From Mesorhizobium sp. B2-3-4 (GTDB lineage: Bacteria; Pseudomonadota; Alphaproteobacteria; Rhizobiales; Rhizobiaceae), in NCBI RefSeq assembly GCF_006442315.1, contig NZ_VFVY01000007.1, positions 1-64,000 on the forward strand: 64,000 nt of DNA, written 5' to 3'. The position numbers and the translations under genes are program-made. Under the pieces are notes generated by a model that worked only from the letters and a program-made list of their open reading frames with translations, was not told the DNA's origin and ran no database searches. Below are positions 8,927 through 17,916 of this stretch, in pieces. Numbering within the stretch: position 1 is the stretch's first letter; each line of letters opens with the position of its first letter.

Positions 8927-9646
8927 GTGAACGACGTCGCCGCCAGCTTTTCCACCACCAGCCGCAACCGCATCAAGCGCCTGCACGAGCGCGGCAGCTA
9001 TGACCACGAGGCTGTCTTCGCCGTGCTGGATGCGGGGATGCTGTGTCACGTCGCCTATACGTTCGAGGGCCAGCCCTATTGCACGCCGACCATCCACTGG
9101 CGCGAAGATGACTGGCTCTACTGGCACGGCTCGTCCGCCAGCCGCATGCTGCGCCAGTTGCGCGGCGGCACGCCGGCCTGCCTGACGGTGTCGCATCTCG
9201 ACGGGCTGGTGCTGGCGCGTTCCGGTTTCAATCACTCGGCCAACTACCGCTCGGCGATGTGCTTCGGCACGGCGCGGATCGTCGAGGAGCCCGAGGAGAA
9301 GATGAAGGCGCTGGCCGGGGTCGTCGACCGTTTCTATCCCGGGCGAAGCGAGACCCTGCGGCCGATCTCGGCGCAGGAAGCCAAGGCGACGATGGTGATC
9401 GGCATGCGCATCGAGGAGGCCTCGGCCAAGGTGCGCGCCAAGGGCGTCGGCGACGACGAGGAGGATTACGGCCACCCGGTGTGGGCCGGTGTCATCCCTG
9501 TGCGCACGGTGATCGGCGCGGCCGAGCCATGCCCGAGGATCTTGCCGGGTATCGAACGGCCGGGGAACCTGGCTGATTATGCCGAAGGCGAAAGACTGGA
9601 CCGGGCGCTGACGCAAGCGCAGAAGGTGTATGAGGGCGAGGATTGA
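8927..9646 (+). CDS. Pyridoxamine 5'-phosphate oxidase-like FMN protein
   Basis: 239 aa from GTG 8927; AAGGA at 8914 is well spaced for this start and too close for the ATG at 8918. The body matches the PNPOx-like split-barrel family: HVAYTFEGQPYCTPTIHWRE, then LYWHGSSASRMLRQL. Members bind FMN or heme and are often annotated as flavin-nucleotide-binding or nitroimidazole-resistance-like proteins. The true substrate is unknown. It is divergent from the MocR regulator. Confidence 0.85.
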   Translation: MNDVAASFSTTSRNRIKRLHERGSYDHEAVFAVLDAGMLCHVAYTFEGQPYCTPTIHWREDDWLYWHGSSASRMLRQLRGGTPACLTVSHLDGLVLARSGFNHSANYRSAMCFGTARIVEEPEEKMKALAGVVDRFYPGRSETLRPISAQEAKATMVIGMRIEEASAKVRAKGVGDDEEDYGHPVWAGVIPVRTVIGAAEPCPRILPGIERPGNLADYAEGERLDRALTQAQKVYEGED

Positions 9647-9766
9647 CCTGCAAGGTTAGCGCTGCCGGCGCCGGCCTTTGCCAATTACCCCAATGTCCAG
9701 CTTGGTCCAAAGGGACAGTCCCGGTACCGCCTTGCCGCCGCCACCGCCTCGCGATATCCCGCCATC

Positions 9767-10219
9767 ATGATCACCCTCCGCAAGGCCGTCGCCGCCGATC
9801 TGCCCGCCCTTGTCGCCATGCTGGCCGACGATCCGCTAGGCGCTGCCCGCGAGGATGCCTCCTTGCCGCTGGCGCAAGGCTATCTCGATGCTTTCGCCGC
9901 CATCGATGCCGATCCCAACCAGTTGCTTGCCGTGGCCATGGATGGCGCCGAGGTGATCGGCACCTTGCAGATCACCTTCCTTGCCGGGCTGTCGCGCAAG
10001 GGCGCATGGCGCGGGCAGATCGAGGCGGTGCGGGTCGCGAGCGGCAGGCGCTCCGGCGGGATCGGGCGGAAAATGTTCGAGTGGGCGATCGAGCAGTGAC
10101 GGGCGCGCGGTTGCGTCCTTGTGCAACTCACCACCGACAAGGGGAGGGCGGACGCGCACCGCTTCTATGACGGGCTCGGTTTCACCGCCAGCCATATCGG
10201 CTACAAGAAAACGCTGTAG
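9767..10219 (+). pseudogene. GNAT N-acetyltransferase interrupted by an in-frame stop
   Basis: The reading frame starts at ATG 9767 (MITLRKAVAADLPALVAMLA) and carries the GNAT acetyl-CoA region, with GRRSGGIGRKMFEWA standing for the R/QxxGxG/A motif. TGA at 10097-10099 stops it at 110 residues. The same frame then continues without a gap to TAG at 10217-10219 with a convincing GNAT C-terminus (HRFYDGLGFTASHIGYKKTL). One base change from a cysteine TGC to TGA explains it. Either the gene is a recent pseudogene or a 110-residue truncated product is made. Confidence 0.8.
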
Positions 10220-10306
10220 GCTATTCGCTGTCCGTCCGTCGGCTGCGTGGCGGCTGGCGCATCGGCGAAATCTTTCAGGCTCTATTCAGTTTGCCGACGA
10301 GACAGG

Positions 10307-10333
10307 ATATAGGTCAGTCAGGTTGACCTATAT
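10307..10333. promoter_or_regulatory. Perfect inverted repeat operator ATATAGGTCA-N7-TGACCTATAT
   Basis: 10-bp arms with no mismatch and a 7-bp spacer end 23 bp before the start of the aminotransferase gene. The position suits a repressor or activator site at the promoter. No regulator gene is adjacent, so the protein that binds it is unknown. Confidence 0.6.
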
Positions 10334-10356
10334 AAAAAACGTCCGGGAGGCGCGTC

Positions 10357-11565
10357 TTGACCCTTTTGAACCTCTTGGCTTCGCGCTCCTCGCGCATGAA
10401 AGCCTCCGAAATCCGCGAATTGCTGAAGCTGCTCGACCAGCCCGACATCATCTCGTTTGCCGGCGGTATTCCCGATCCGTCGCTGTTTCCGGCGGCCGCC
10501 ATCCGCGATGCCTATGCCGATGTGCTGGGCGGCGCGGAGGCGGGCGCGGCGCTGCAGTACCAGGTGTCCGAAGGCTATCTGCCGCTGCGGCGCTGGATCG
10601 CGGGCCAGATGGGCAAGCTTGGTGTCGCCTGCGACGAGGGCAACATCTTCATCACCTCCGGATCGCAGCAGGCGCTGGACTACCTCGGCAAACTGTTCCT
10701 GTCGCCCGGCGATACCGCGCTGGTGACATGGCCGACCTATCTCGGCGCGCTGCAGGCCTTCAATGCCTATGAGCCGCGCTACGACCGGCTGCGGCCCGAA
10801 GGCGGCAACATGACGCCCGCGGCCTATCACGCGGCTGCCGCCGCGAACGGCGGCAAGGTCAAGTTCGCCTATCTGGTGCCTGATTTCGCCAACCCCACCG
10901 GCAACACGCTGGACAGAAAGCAGCGCGAGTCGGTGCTCGACCTTGCCGGCGAACTCGACATCGCCATCATCGAGGATGCCGCCTATCGCGCGCTGCGCTA
11001 TGACGGCGAGGGCGTGCCGCCGATCCTGGCGCTCGACTGCGCGCGCTCCGGCGGCATCGACAAGGCACGCACGCTCTATTGCGGATCGTTCTCAAAGATC
11101 CTGTCGCCGGGCATGCGCGTCGGCTGGGTGTGCGCGCCGCGCCATGTGATCGAAAAGCTGGTGCTGATGAAGCAGGCTTCCGACCTGCACAGCCCATCGG
11201 TCAACCAGATGGTGATGCACCGCGTCGCCGAATCCGTGTTCGAAGACCAAGTGAACAAGCTGATCGGCGCCTATCGCGATCGCCGCGACGGGCTGCTCGG
11301 CGCGCTGGAAGCGCACATGCCCAAGGGCGTGACCTGGAGCCGTCCGGAAGGCGGCATGTTCGTCTGGGTGACGCTGCCCGAAGGCGTCGACGCCACCGAA
11401 CTCCTGGCGCGGTCGGTGAAGGAGGCGCGGGTCGCCTTCGTGCCCGGCAATGCCTTCTATGCCGACGGTACCGGGCGCAACACGCTGCGGCTGTCCTTCA
11501 CGCTGGCCGACCGCCGCGCGGTGAGCGAAGGCATTCCGCGGCTGGCGGCTCTGCTCAAGGGGTGA
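10357..11565 (+). CDS. PLP-dependent aminotransferase (fold type I, LysN/2-aminoadipate-like)
   Basis: 402 aa starting at TTG 10357, with GGGAGG six bases upstream deciding this start. The family pattern is clear: ISFAGGIPDPSLFP at the N-terminus, TSGSQQALDYLGKLFLSPGD, PDFANPTGNTL, and GSFSKILSPGMRVGW with the PLP lysine. This group includes 2-aminoadipate and other broad-range aminotransferases related to the C-terminal half of MocR proteins. The substrate is unknown. It is probably controlled through the inverted repeat at 10307-10333. Confidence 0.9.
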   Translation: MTLLNLLASRSSRMKASEIRELLKLLDQPDIISFAGGIPDPSLFPAAAIRDAYADVLGGAEAGAALQYQVSEGYLPLRRWIAGQMGKLGVACDEGNIFITSGSQQALDYLGKLFLSPGDTALVTWPTYLGALQAFNAYEPRYDRLRPEGGNMTPAAYHAAAAANGGKVKFAYLVPDFANPTGNTLDRKQRESVLDLAGELDIAIIEDAAYRALRYDGEGVPPILALDCARSGGIDKARTLYCGSFSKILSPGMRVGWVCAPRHVIEKLVLMKQASDLHSPSVNQMVMHRVAESVFEDQVNKLIGAYRDRRDGLLGALEAHMPKGVTWSRPEGGMFVWVTLPEGVDATELLARSVKEARVAFVPGNAFYADGTGRNTLRLSFTLADRRAVSEGIPRLAALLKG

Positions 11566-11581
11566 GGCCGGCAGCCGGCGC

Positions 11582-11836
11582 CTATGCCGGCACGCCTACC
11601 AGCGCCTCCAGTTTTCGCAGCCGGGAAAGAGCCAGCTCGCGGAGCGGCTGGCGGAAGCCGTCCTCGCCGGTTTCGACGACAAAGACCAGTGTCTTGAAGT
11701 CGAGCATGAATTCGTCGATGGCCAGCGTGGTCTTCTCGGAGCGGCCCATGAACCGGCGCAGCAACGCGTTCGCCTCTTCGACGCCGCCGATATCGGCTTT
11801 GTCGACCAGCGCTTCGAGCTTGTGAAAACTATCCAA
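11582..11836 (-). CDS. Small hypothetical protein
   Basis: 84 aa from TTG 11836, preceded by GGGAGG at a 7-nt distance. It is rich in charged residues and predicted helical (HKLEALVDKADIGGVEEANA, then LRELALSRLRKLEALV). No known domain was recognised. It converges on the aminotransferase gene. Confidence 0.5.
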   Translation of the reverse strand: MDSFHKLEALVDKADIGGVEEANALLRRFMGRSEKTTLAIDEFMLDFKTLVFVVETGEDGFRQPLRELALSRLRKLEALVGVPA

Positions 11837-11989
11837 TCGCAATCCTCCCGCCGCGCCACGAAACTTGCCGCTAGCCGGAAGGTTCCATCGAGGCCCCATA
11901 ATTGTCGCCGGCTGTCAGCAGATGCGGGCAGCCGCGTTGACGCCTTGCCGTGCGCGCCTAAATTCGGGGCCTTGCGAGGAGGAGCTTTC

Positions 11990-12418
11990 ATGGAAACCCA
12001 GGAATTGCATCGCGGCCGGCTCATCGACCATCTCCAGCTCGTGGTCCGGGACCTGCCCGCGAGCCGGCGGTTCTACGAAGCGCTGTTCCAGGTGCTTGGC
12101 ATCCCGATCGGCGGCACCGGCGCGGATTATTTCTGGGCCGACGAATTGTTCATTTCCAGTGCCGACAGCCGGGCCGCGCTGGGAAAGCTCACCGGCCGTC
12201 ATCATCTGGCCTTGCAGGCCAGGGATCACGCCATGGTCGATGCCTTCCACAAGGCCGGACTGGCGGCCGGCGGCACGGATAATGGCGCGCCGGGCGAACG
12301 GCCCTATCATCCCGGCTACTATGCCGCCTTCCTGCTCGATCCCGACGGCAACAACATCGAGGCTGTCCATCACGGACCGGCCAATCGCAGCGCGGCGTCG
12401 GTGAAGATCACGTTCTAG
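11990..12418 (+). CDS. VOC-family (glyoxalase/dioxygenase superfamily) protein
   Basis: 142 aa from ATG 11990, with GAGGAGGAG just upstream; frame upstream of this is not coding. The fold signature is LIDHLQLVVRDLPASRRFYE at the N-terminus, a HHLALQARDHAMVDAFHKAG middle and FLLDPDGNNIEAVHHG near the end. The metal-ligand positions His (IDHLQL), His (RHHLAL) and Glu (NIEAV) are present. The substrate is unknown; members include lactoylglutathione lyases, extradiol dioxygenases and resistance proteins. Confidence 0.85.
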   Translation: METQELHRGRLIDHLQLVVRDLPASRRFYEALFQVLGIPIGGTGADYFWADELFISSADSRAALGKLTGRHHLALQARDHAMVDAFHKAGLAAGGTDNGAPGERPYHPGYYAAFLLDPDGNNIEAVHHGPANRSAASVKITF

Positions 12419-12536
12419 AATGTTCCAGGTCAGGTCGTGCCGGACGCTCGCTCAGAGAGAGTGTGTGTGAGAGAGAAGCGTTCACACCCGCGCTGAAACT
12501 GCGTAGGCTCCATGACGATTTCATCCGGGAGCCGTC

Positions 12537-13076
12537 ATGTCCGAGACCGCCCGACCCGACAAGCGGCTGAGCGAAGCCCGGCGCACGGCAAGGCTGTTGT
12601 TGCGGCCTCCGGTCGCGGCCGACCTGGATTTCGTGACGCGGCTGTTCGCCCGCCCCGAACTGGTTGCGCATCGGCCCGACCCCAGCCCCGACACGCCGCA
12701 GCAAAGTGCCGACCGGCTGCTGCGCGACATCGGCCACTGGCGCGACCATGGCTTCGGGCGCTGGACCATCGAGGCGCAAGGCGAGCCGATCGGCTTTGGC
12801 GGGGTGACGGTTTCGAAGGCGTTCGAGGGGCTCAACCTGTCCTATCATCTGCGGCCGGAAAGCTGGGGCCAGGGTTTTGCCACGGAGGTGATCCGCGAGA
12901 CGCTGGCTTTCGCGTTCGGCCATCTCCACGCCAGGCGGGTGATCGGCCTGGTTCGAACAGCCAACATCGCCTCGCGGCGTGTCCTGGAGAAGAATGACTT
13001 CCGTTTCGAGCGCGAGGTGATGCTGCATGACGCGCCGACCAATCTCTATCTGCTGGAGCCGGCTGATCCGGCATGA
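12537..13076 (+). CDS. GNAT acetyltransferase (RimJ/RimL-like)
   Basis: 179 aa. The RimJ/RimL-type layout is visible: ARLLLRPPVAADLDFVTRLF at the start, the acetyl-CoA loop SWGQGFATEVIRETLAFAF, and NIASRRVLEKNDFRFEREVM, the typical NxxSxxxxEKxGF region. Substrates of this subgroup range from ribosomal proteins to antibiotics and small amines. It stands alone between the VOC gene and the C39-like gene. A GA/GT-rich simple repeat lies upstream near 12450. Confidence 0.88.
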   Translation: MSETARPDKRLSEARRTARLLLRPPVAADLDFVTRLFARPELVAHRPDPSPDTPQQSADRLLRDIGHWRDHGFGRWTIEAQGEPIGFGGVTVSKAFEGLNLSYHLRPESWGQGFATEVIRETLAFAFGHLHARRVIGLVRTANIASRRVLEKNDFRFEREVMLHDAPTNLYLLEPADPA

Positions 13077-13194
13077 TGCCGCCGGGCTTGGCCGCGATGT
13101 CCCGGGCGGCGGTCTGTAGGGGTGTCTCCGGCGTCCGCCTTGTTGCCGTCGAATTTGTATCCTCGTATACGAGAATCGAGAGGGCAAGAATTGC

Positions 13195-13821
13195 ATGCAT
13201 CATCCAGCGCCTGAGACCGTGCCGTTCTTCAGCCAATGGGAAACGCCCGACATGACGCTGGCGGTGCTCGCCGATGGCGCCGACGTCGCGCTCAGGCGCG
13301 ATCCGCTCTGGCGCGGTTCCGGTGCCGACACGCTGGACGAATACGCGGTCTGGGCGGCCAATATCTGTGGCATGGCTTGCCTCAAGATGATCCTGGCGGC
13401 GCGCGGTGAGATCGTGCCGACCATCGAGCTGGCACGGCGGTGCACCCGCTATGGCGGTTATGTCGTCAACGCGGCCGACCATTCGATCAAGGGGCTGATC
13501 TACGCGCCCTTCGTCACCTTCGTGAAGCAGGAGTTCGGCATCGAGGCCGAGGTGATGACCAATGTCGCGACGGCGGACATTCCGGCGATGCTGACCCGCT
13601 CGCGCTTCTTCATCGCGTCGGTCAGCAGTTCGATCCGCTGGCCAGAGCGTGAGCCGCCGTCGAAGGGCGGCCATCTGGTGCTGGTCACGGCGGCATCGGA
13701 CCGGCTTTTCCGTTTTCACAACCCGTCCGGCCACAACGAGGCCACACAGGCGCACGCAGTGTTGGCGCCATCCGATTTCGACCGTTTCTTCGCCAATCGC
13801 GGCATTGCCGTCAGCATTTGA
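13195..13821 (+). CDS. C39-like (papain-fold) peptidase-like protein
   Basis: 208 aa with no signal peptide. The papain-like triad can be placed: Cys in NICGMACLKMIL, His in SKGGHLVLVTAA and Asn in FRFHNPSGHN. This resembles the peptidase C39-like domain. It lies 15 bp before a D-Ala-D-Ala ligase gene and is probably cotranscribed with it. A peptidoglycan-related or peptide-trimming role is inference from that pairing. An internal ATG at 13252 is a possible alternative start. Confidence 0.7.
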   Translation: MHHPAPETVPFFSQWETPDMTLAVLADGADVALRRDPLWRGSGADTLDEYAVWAANICGMACLKMILAARGEIVPTIELARRCTRYGGYVVNAADHSIKGLIYAPFVTFVKQEFGIEAEVMTNVATADIPAMLTRSRFFIASVSSSIRWPEREPPSKGGHLVLVTAASDRLFRFHNPSGHNEATQAHAVLAPSDFDRFFANRGIAVSI

Positions 13822-13836
13822 TCTTGAGGGATTTCG

Positions 13837-14907
13837 ATGAAGACAAGGGTAGCCATCCTCTATGGCGGGCGTTCGGCCGAACATGAGGTGTCGCGGCTTT
13901 CGGCCGCCAATGTGCTGAAGGCGATCGACCGGACGCGTTACGAGGTGGTGCCGATCGCTATTTCCCGGGAAGGCAGCTGGCTGTTGCAATCCTCGTCCGA
14001 AGCCGGCGACGGGGCAGGGGCGCCGGTCGCGGAGGATGGCGTGGAGGTTGCCCTGCTGCCCGGTGGCAAGGGCCGGCTGGTGGCGGCGGCGCGGGATGGG
14101 GCGCAACCAGACCCGGCGCCGGTCGACGTGGTCTTTCCCGTGCTGCATGGACCGTTCGGCGAGGACGGCTCGGTGCAGGGCTATGCCGAGGTGGCCGATG
14201 TCGCCTATGTCGGCTGCGGCATTCTCGCCTCGGCCGCGGCCATGGACAAGGAGATCGCCAAGCGGTTGATGCGCGAAGCCGGCCTCGCGGTTGCCCGCTC
14301 GGTCACCGTGCATCGTGGCGATGCCGTTTCGTTCCAGGAGATCGCCGGGGCGCTCGGGCTGCCCTTCTTCGCCAAGCCGGCGCGCCAGGGCTCGTCCTTC
14401 GGGGTCAGCAAGGTGAACGACAGGGATGGCTTCGACGGAGCCGTCGAAACAGCCTTGCGCTATGACGACAAGGCGCTGATCGAGGAGTTCGTCGACGGCC
14501 GCGAGATCGAGTGCTCGGTGCTGCAACGGGCCGACGGCTCGCTGACGGTGTCGCTGCCGGGTGAGATCATCCCGGCTGGCAAGCACGGCTTCTACACCTA
14601 TGAGGCAAAGTATCTCGATGCCGACGGGGCAGTGGTGAAGGTGCCGGCCGATGTGCCGGCGACGGTGGCGGAGCGGGCGAGGGAGATGGCCGGGCAGGCT
14701 TTCCGGGCGCTCGGCTGCGAAGCGATGGCGCGCGTCGACTTCTTCCTGCGCGCCGACGGCTCGCTGCTGGTCAACGAGGTCAACACGCTGCCCGGCTTCA
14801 CCGACATCTCGATGTATGCCAAGGCGCTGGCGGCGATCGGCATCGGCTATGCCGAGATCATCGACGCGCTGATCGAGCATGCGCTGGCGAGGCATGGCAG
14901 GCGCTGA
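13837..14907 (+). CDS. ddlA: D-alanine--D-alanine ligase family protein
   Basis: 356 aa ATP-grasp ligase. Seen: VAILYGGRSAEHEVSRLSAA at the N-terminus, HGPFGEDGSVQGYAEVADV, the ATP-loop FFAKPARQGSSFGVSKV, EEFVDGREIECSVL, the omega-loop FYTYEAKY, and the Mg-binding end VNEVNTLPGFTDISMYAKAL. The omega-loop tyrosine fits D-Ala-D-Ala rather than D-lactate ligases. The enzyme makes the dipeptide used by MurF. It is not in a mur/ddlB cell-division cluster, so it is probably a second copy. It is likely cotranscribed with the C39-like gene upstream. Confidence 0.88.
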   Translation: MKTRVAILYGGRSAEHEVSRLSAANVLKAIDRTRYEVVPIAISREGSWLLQSSSEAGDGAGAPVAEDGVEVALLPGGKGRLVAAARDGAQPDPAPVDVVFPVLHGPFGEDGSVQGYAEVADVAYVGCGILASAAAMDKEIAKRLMREAGLAVARSVTVHRGDAVSFQEIAGALGLPFFAKPARQGSSFGVSKVNDRDGFDGAVETALRYDDKALIEEFVDGREIECSVLQRADGSLTVSLPGEIIPAGKHGFYTYEAKYLDADGAVVKVPADVPATVAERAREMAGQAFRALGCEAMARVDFFLRADGSLLVNEVNTLPGFTDISMYAKALAAIGIGYAEIIDALIEHALARHGRR

Positions 14908-15060
14908 TCGGACCCGCGGGCAGGCGTGCCCGCCGTGGTATCCTCGCAACCGTTGATCTTGTGCCAATCATTGGCCGTGGATGGTGGCATTTCATCATTG
15001 GCTAATGTTGCGCGCCGGCTCAATATACCCGATCATCGCTGATGGCAGGGGAGACATAGC

Positions 15061-17040
15061 GTGGCCACTCGTCGAAACGGCATGGCGTCTCCTGCGCCGC
15101 GGGACACGCTTTCGGCCATCGCGCCGCATCCGCGAACGGCGTTGCCGAATGTGGCGACCATCGTGACGACGGTGGCGGCGCTGTATTTCGGGCGCGAGGT
15201 GTTCCTGCCGATCGCGATCGCGCTGCTGCTGACCTTTGCGCTGGCACCGCTGGTCTCGGCGCTCAAGCGGATCGGCATCCCCCGGATTGCCGCCGTCATT
15301 GCCAGCGTGGTCGGTGCTTTCGCCGCGCTTGGCCTGTTCAGCTTCATTGTCGCCACGCAGGTCAGCGAACTGGCGCAGAACATCCCGGTCTACCAGACAA
15401 ACATTCTTGCCAAGATCCGCTCGCTCAAGGAAACCGGCGTCGGCGGCGGAATTCTTTCCAGATTGAGCACCGTGGTCGAGCGCGTTGGCCAGGAGATCAA
15501 CAGGCAGGACGTTTCGCTGCCCGCCGCCGCTCCGGACAAGCCGCCGCGCGAGCCAGTGCCAGTCGAGATCATCTCGCGCGAACGGCCGCTCGAAGTGCTG
15601 CAGAACATCGTTGCGCCGCTGATCAGCCCGCTCGGATCGGCAGGGCTGATCATCGTCGTCGTCATCTTCATGCTGCTGGAGCGGGAGGATCTGCGCGACC
15701 GCTTCATCCGGCTTGTCGGCTATGGAGACCTGCATCGCACCACCGAAGCGCTCCAGGATGCCGGCAAACGGGTGGGCCGCTACCTGCTCATGCAACTGGT
15801 CGTCAACATCTTCTACGCGATACCGATCGCGATCGGGCTGTGGATCCTCGGCATTCCAAATGCCTTGCTATGGGGACTGCTGGCGCTGGCGCTGCGGTTT
15901 GTCCCTTACATCGGACCCGCCATAGGTATGTTGTTGCCGCTGTTTCTGGCACTCGCCGTTGCGCCCGGCTGGTCGCTGGTCCTGTGGACGGCATCGCTGT
16001 TCGTGGTGATGGAACTGGTGACTGGCAACGTCGTCGAGCCCTGGCTTTACGGATCGCGAACAGGGCTGTCGTCCCTGGCGATCATCGTAGCGGCCATCTT
16101 CTGGACATGGCTCTGGGGTCCGCTCGGCCTTGTCCTGTCGACGCCGCTCACTGTCTGCCTGGTGGTGCTGGGCAGGCACGTGCCGCAGTTCGAGTTCCTC
16201 GACGTGCTCTTTGGCAACGAGCCTGTGCTCGAACCGCATGCCCGCCTTTACCAACGACTGCTGGCCGGCGATCCGGATGAAGCCACCGACCACGCCGAAG
16301 AGGTGCTGGAAGAGAAATATCTGGTCGACTTTTACCACAAGGTGGCCATTCCGGCGCTGTTGCTGGGCGAGCAGGACCGCGCGCGCGGCGTCATGGGCGA
16401 TCAGCAAAGGCGGCAGCTGGCCGCGAGTGCCCAGGCGCTGGTGGCAAACCTCGACGAAAGTGCGCGCGAAGAGGCGGACGAGGACCAGGACACGCTGGCG
16501 GGCGCCGAAGCGGGCGACCAGGACGACGCTGCCGACGAGGAGGAGACCGATCTGCCGGATGGCACCGGCATGTCGGTGCTTTGCGCCGGCGGGCGCGGCG
16601 AACTCGACGACGCCGCCGCTGCAATGCTGGCCCAGGTCCTCGAAATCCAGGGGGCGGCGGCGTCGAAGGCAGGCTTTGCTGATATGGAACCGGCCGGAAT
16701 CCGCCGTCTCGAGCTCTCCGCGGTCGACACCGTCGTCGTCGGCTTCCTGAACCCTGATTCCATCAAGCATGCGCGGTTCCTGGTTCGCCGGCTGAAGCGT
16801 TTGAAGGCAGGGTTGCGCGTGGGAATCGTGCTCTGGTCGAATACCGGCACCGAGGACAAGGACGCCGACGTAAACCTCGCTCAGGACATCAACGCCGACT
16901 TCGTGGCGCATGGCATGATCGATGCCGTGAAGGGTGCGTTGTCGAACGAGCCGCCGGTCGCGCTCAAGCTCGTCGCCAAGCGCCGGATGCGGCGCCAGCG
17001 GACAAGGCCCGCAAAGGCCTCGGCCGCCGCGGCGGGCTAA
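15061..17040 (+). CDS. AI-2E family transporter with a long C-terminal cytosolic extension
   Basis: 659 aa from GTG 15061, with GGGGAGA upstream. Residues about 20-370 form the AI-2E/TqsA-like permease: several hydrophobic helices, the conserved FVPYIGPAIGMLLPLFLALA region and GLSSLAIIVAAIFWTWLWGP. The next 280 residues exceed the usual family length of about 350-400. They include an acidic linker (DEDQDTLAGAEAGDQDDAAD) and a possible Rossmann-like domain with SVLCAGGRGELDDAAAAMLA. The transported substrate is unknown; homologues export small molecules or act as Na+/H+ antiporters. Confidence 0.88.
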   Translation: MATRRNGMASPAPRDTLSAIAPHPRTALPNVATIVTTVAALYFGREVFLPIAIALLLTFALAPLVSALKRIGIPRIAAVIASVVGAFAALGLFSFIVATQVSELAQNIPVYQTNILAKIRSLKETGVGGGILSRLSTVVERVGQEINRQDVSLPAAAPDKPPREPVPVEIISRERPLEVLQNIVAPLISPLGSAGLIIVVVIFMLLEREDLRDRFIRLVGYGDLHRTTEALQDAGKRVGRYLLMQLVVNIFYAIPIAIGLWILGIPNALLWGLLALALRFVPYIGPAIGMLLPLFLALAVAPGWSLVLWTASLFVVMELVTGNVVEPWLYGSRTGLSSLAIIVAAIFWTWLWGPLGLVLSTPLTVCLVVLGRHVPQFEFLDVLFGNEPVLEPHARLYQRLLAGDPDEATDHAEEVLEEKYLVDFYHKVAIPALLLGEQDRARGVMGDQQRRQLAASAQALVANLDESAREEADEDQDTLAGAEAGDQDDAADEEETDLPDGTGMSVLCAGGRGELDDAAAAMLAQVLEIQGAAASKAGFADMEPAGIRRLELSAVDTVVVGFLNPDSIKHARFLVRRLKRLKAGLRVGIVLWSNTGTEDKDADVNLAQDINADFVAHGMIDAVKGALSNEPPVALKLVAKRRMRRQRTRPAKASAAAAG

Positions 17041-17066
17041 GGCAAATTTCGAAAAACTCAGGCCGT

Positions 17067-17318
17067 TCACATGTTCGAAGCGACGTCGCGGGTTGAACGC
17101 GGCTTTGGCTTGTGGGCCGGGCGGATGACGACCTGCTGGTGAGGGCGGGACACGGTTTTGACCGGAGGGGCCGGCGGCAGCGCCTTGCGGCGCCGGAGCC
17201 AGTTGGAGGACAGTTCGGCAATCAGACTGTGCAAGGCTTTCACATCGTCCTCCTCTATCGGGCTCCTCCAGCGGGCGATGCGGTAATCTCCGAAGACCTG
17301 ACTTGTTCCCATGCCCAT
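17067..17318 (-). CDS. Small hypothetical protein, basic C-terminus
   Basis: 83 aa: MGMGTSQVFGDYRIARW, then a helical stretch DDVKALHSLIAELSSNWL and a basic tail. It lies 18 bp downstream of the small gene ending at 17337, across a hairpin (GGAGCG-TTA-CGCTCC). No good ribosome site is seen, so coding is uncertain. Confidence 0.4.
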   Translation of the reverse strand: MGMGTSQVFGDYRIARWRSPIEEDDVKALHSLIAELSSNWLRRRKALPPAPPVKTVSRPHQQVVIRPAHKPKPRSTRDVASNM

Positions 17319-17336
17319 GGAGCGTAACGCTCCGGG

Positions 17337-17645
17337 CTATTGCATCGAGGCCGATCGGGGCAGTTCAAGCGAGACGATCGCGTTGCCCTCGCCATCTTCG
17401 GCAAGTCCAGTCGCATGCGAAACCAATTTATTGTCCAAAGCGTCGAATTCGATTGCCGCGCCAAGCAGTTGGGCAGCCCGAAGGACCAGTTGCTCGACGT
17501 CTTCGAGGGCGACATTTTCCGCCAGGTTTCTCACCCTGATCTGTTCGGCCAGCAGGCTGATGTTGACGATGCCTGTCGCCCTGAACGCCTTCTGAACCGC
17601 CGAGCCGACGTCGTCGAGCAATCGGGAAGAGTATTCGTACCGCAT
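17337..17645 (-). CDS. Small hypothetical protein
   Basis: 102 aa from ATG 17645 with GGGAGGT upstream. Helical and acidic (MRYEYSSRLLDDVGSAVQKA, then LENVALEDVEQLVLRAAQLL-like segments). No family recognised. Region 17646-17916 upstream is AT-rich, with no further convincing gene. Confidence 0.55.
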   Translation of the reverse strand: MRYEYSSRLLDDVGSAVQKAFRATGIVNISLLAEQIRVRNLAENVALEDVEQLVLRAAQLLGAAIEFDALDNKLVSHATGLAEDGEGNAIVSLELPRSASMQ

Positions 17646-17916
17646 TGAGACCTCCCATGGAGGATCGTTTTTCTGGTTATCGCACACCATGCGCCAGGCG
17701 CCGCCGCATGGCAAGCAAATTCTAAAGAAATATAAATAAAATCAATTAGTTAGCATAGGCACAACAATGGGCGTCCTGTGCTTCATCCTCATCATGGGAT
17801 TGATGCACCTTTCACCCATGGGCGGGGCTTGACGCATTAGGGGCTTAATCCTATCTATTAGCTGAATGAGGTAGATACTAACTCGACACATTGTTGGCCT
17901 TAGCGAGGGAACGGAT

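Noticed and set aside
12450..12480. GA/GT-rich simple repeat as a phase-variable tract
   Set aside because: The tract is short and imperfect and lies outside any start region where slippage would switch a frame.
14917..14934. Hairpin GCGGGCA-loop-TGCCCGC after ddlA as a terminator
   Set aside because: No T-run follows; it may only stabilise the 3' end.
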